Source of the DNA: a virus
Strand: one strand, 5' to 3'
Length of the DNA stretch: 20,011 nucleotides
IMG/VR virus record: IMGVR_UViG_3300046000_001242
Span: 1 to 20,011 of that record
Made by a program: the position numbers and the translations under genes. Positions 19,630 through 20,011 of the stretch are shown piece after piece. The notes below the pieces were generated by a model. That model saw only the letters and a program-made list of their open reading frames with translations. It made no database searches and had not been told where the DNA came from. Every line of letters starts with the position of its first letter. The stretch's first letter is position 1.

Positions 19630-19872
19630 AAACCTACGATTCACTAATGGCGTCTATAAACCCTCTCTGATTGACTTGGAAACCCGGAAGCGGGCAACAG
19701 GGGCCAAGCGAAAGCAGGCTGAACGACTAAGTGAGAGGGGGCGAACGAAAAAGGTTCGCCATGCGATAGTCTGAACTGCGGTATAACCAAAGAAGCCGCA
19801 GAGGGTGACCCGAAGAGGTTGCCCCGCCATCCGAAAGGGTGGTCAGTAGCCGAAAGGCGAAGTAACAGAATG
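19630..19872 (+). ncRNA. Group I intron (243 nt) in the major capsid gene
   Basis: P1: exon bases AGACGCU (19623-19629) pair with GGCGUCU (19649-19655), ending in the diagnostic U.G at the 5' splice site. P10: AAU (19646-19648) pairs with AUU, the first three bases of exon 2 (19873-19875). P3: 19661-19667 with 19733-19739. P4: 19675-19679 with 19704-19708. P5: CCCG-GAAG-CGGG (19683-19694). P7: GACTA (19725-19729) with TAGTC (19767-19771). P8: GGCGAAC (19740-19746) with GTTCGCC (19754-19760). P9: CTGCGG (19776-19781) with CCGCAG (19796-19801). Peripheral hairpins occur at 19803-19824, 19827-19842 (GAAA loop) and 19849-19858 (GAAA loop). The intron ends in G (19872), the expected omega-G. There is no homing-endonuclease frame. 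The size matches compact bacterial group I introns; the subclass is not determined. Confidence 0.92.
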
Positions 19873-19947
19873 ATTGTGAAACTGATTGGCTGGGCGGGTA
19901 ACCTTACCTCGTCCGGCCCGCAGTTCTGCGGCGTGTTGATTAACTGA
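19873..19947 (+). CDS. Major capsid protein, exon 2 (24 codons plus stop)
   Basis: Beginning after the intron's terminal G, the frame reads ATT GTG AAA CTG ATT GGC TGG..., giving IVKLIGWAGNLTSSGPQF and ending CGVLIN before TGA at 19945-19947. Joined to Ala315 it forms NQDA-IVKLIGWAGNLT, the usual C-terminal strand of this capsid family. The exon has no start codon or ribosome binding site in the correct place, so it is only expressed by splicing. Confidence 0.9.
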   Translation: MVKLIGWAGNLTSSGPQFCGVLIN

Positions 19948-19961
19948 TAGGGGATACGAAA

Positions 19962-20011
19962 ATGACTGTTATTGTTAACGGGTTTGCGTACCCTGCTCTC
20001 GGTTATACCGA
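19962..20011 (+). CDS. Start of the next structural gene (truncated by window end)
   Basis: An ATG at 19962 follows AGGGGA by several bases and opens a frame, MTVIVNGFAYPALGYTE, that runs off the right edge. It directly follows the capsid gene, where head-completion or decoration genes usually lie. Too little is visible to name it. Confidence 0.6.
   Translation, partial: MTVIVNGFAYPALGYT

Noticed and set aside
18670-19644. 324-codon minus-strand open frame opposite the capsid gene
   Set aside because: It is antisense to the capsid gene, Val/Arg/His-rich, and has no motif or ribosome binding site support.
19586-19774. 62-codon frame across the exon/intron border, considered as an intron-encoded endonuclease
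   Set aside because: It lacks LAGLIDADG, GIY-YIG, HNH or EDxHD motifs, lies across core intron helices and is too short.
19630-19872. Frameshift or insertion error considered as the cause of the broken capsid frame
   Set aside because: The inserted segment folds as a complete group I core with P1 and P10 matching both exons, and its exact removal restores the frame.

Overview
The window reads as part of a tailed double-stranded DNA phage genome, or a prophage, of a GC-rich bacterium, probably a proteobacterium. The packaging and head genes (terminase, P22-type portal, scaffold, major capsid protein) suggest a podovirus-like head module. The lambda-like left arm (Sak-type annealing protein, YqaJ/lambda-type exonuclease, NinB, YbcO) and a Cro/YdaS-type repressor in a divergent control region suggest a temperate or formerly temperate phage. 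No integrase, DNA polymerase, primase or tail gene is visible, so the window is only part of the genome. The host is not identifiable from this sequence alone.

Layout: (1) 1-1174, plus strand: end of a lysis cassette with a small membrane protein, a GTA-type 3TM holin and an M15 peptidase endolysin. (2) 6098 down to 1175, minus strand: an early left operon of about 5 kb in which almost every gene overlaps the next by 1-4 bases. It holds small proteins, a 25-residue membrane microprotein, Sak annealing protein, YqaJ exonuclease, an SSB-tail-like protein, a glycosyltransferase, NinB, YbcO and, at its far end, a tRNA-Gln(TTG). (3) 6099-6206: a divergent switch with two matching promoters and two 18-bp operator-like palindromes; the rightward repressor transcript would be leaderless. 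(4) 6429-7017: a structured non-coding stretch with a terminator, inverted repeats and an AT-rich segment, possibly an origin or regulatory RNA. (5) 7018-8877, plus strand: an early right operon with a replication-type protein, small proteins, a zinc-finger-like protein and two tandem PD-(D/E)XK nuclease-like proteins. (6) 8844-9368: a lone minus-strand methyltransferase. (7) 9428-20011, plus strand: packaging and head module with two small proteins, an ART-PolyVal protein, small and large terminase, small structural proteins, portal, repeat protein, scaffold and major capsid protein.

The outstanding observation is at 19630-19872. A compact 243-nt group I intron interrupts the major capsid gene 24 codons before its end. 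P1 (with U.G at the 5' splice site), P10, P3, P4, P5, P7, P8, P9 and three GAAA-capped hairpins can all be drawn from the sequence. Exact removal restores the reading frame and the C-terminus expected for this capsid family. The intron carries no homing endonuclease. Without splicing, the capsid protein ends after five intron-encoded residues.

How it works together: the left operon supplies a Red-like recombination set, the right operon supplies replication accessory and nuclease functions, and the rightward late module packages DNA and builds the head. Overlapping start and stop codons imply heavy translational coupling throughout.
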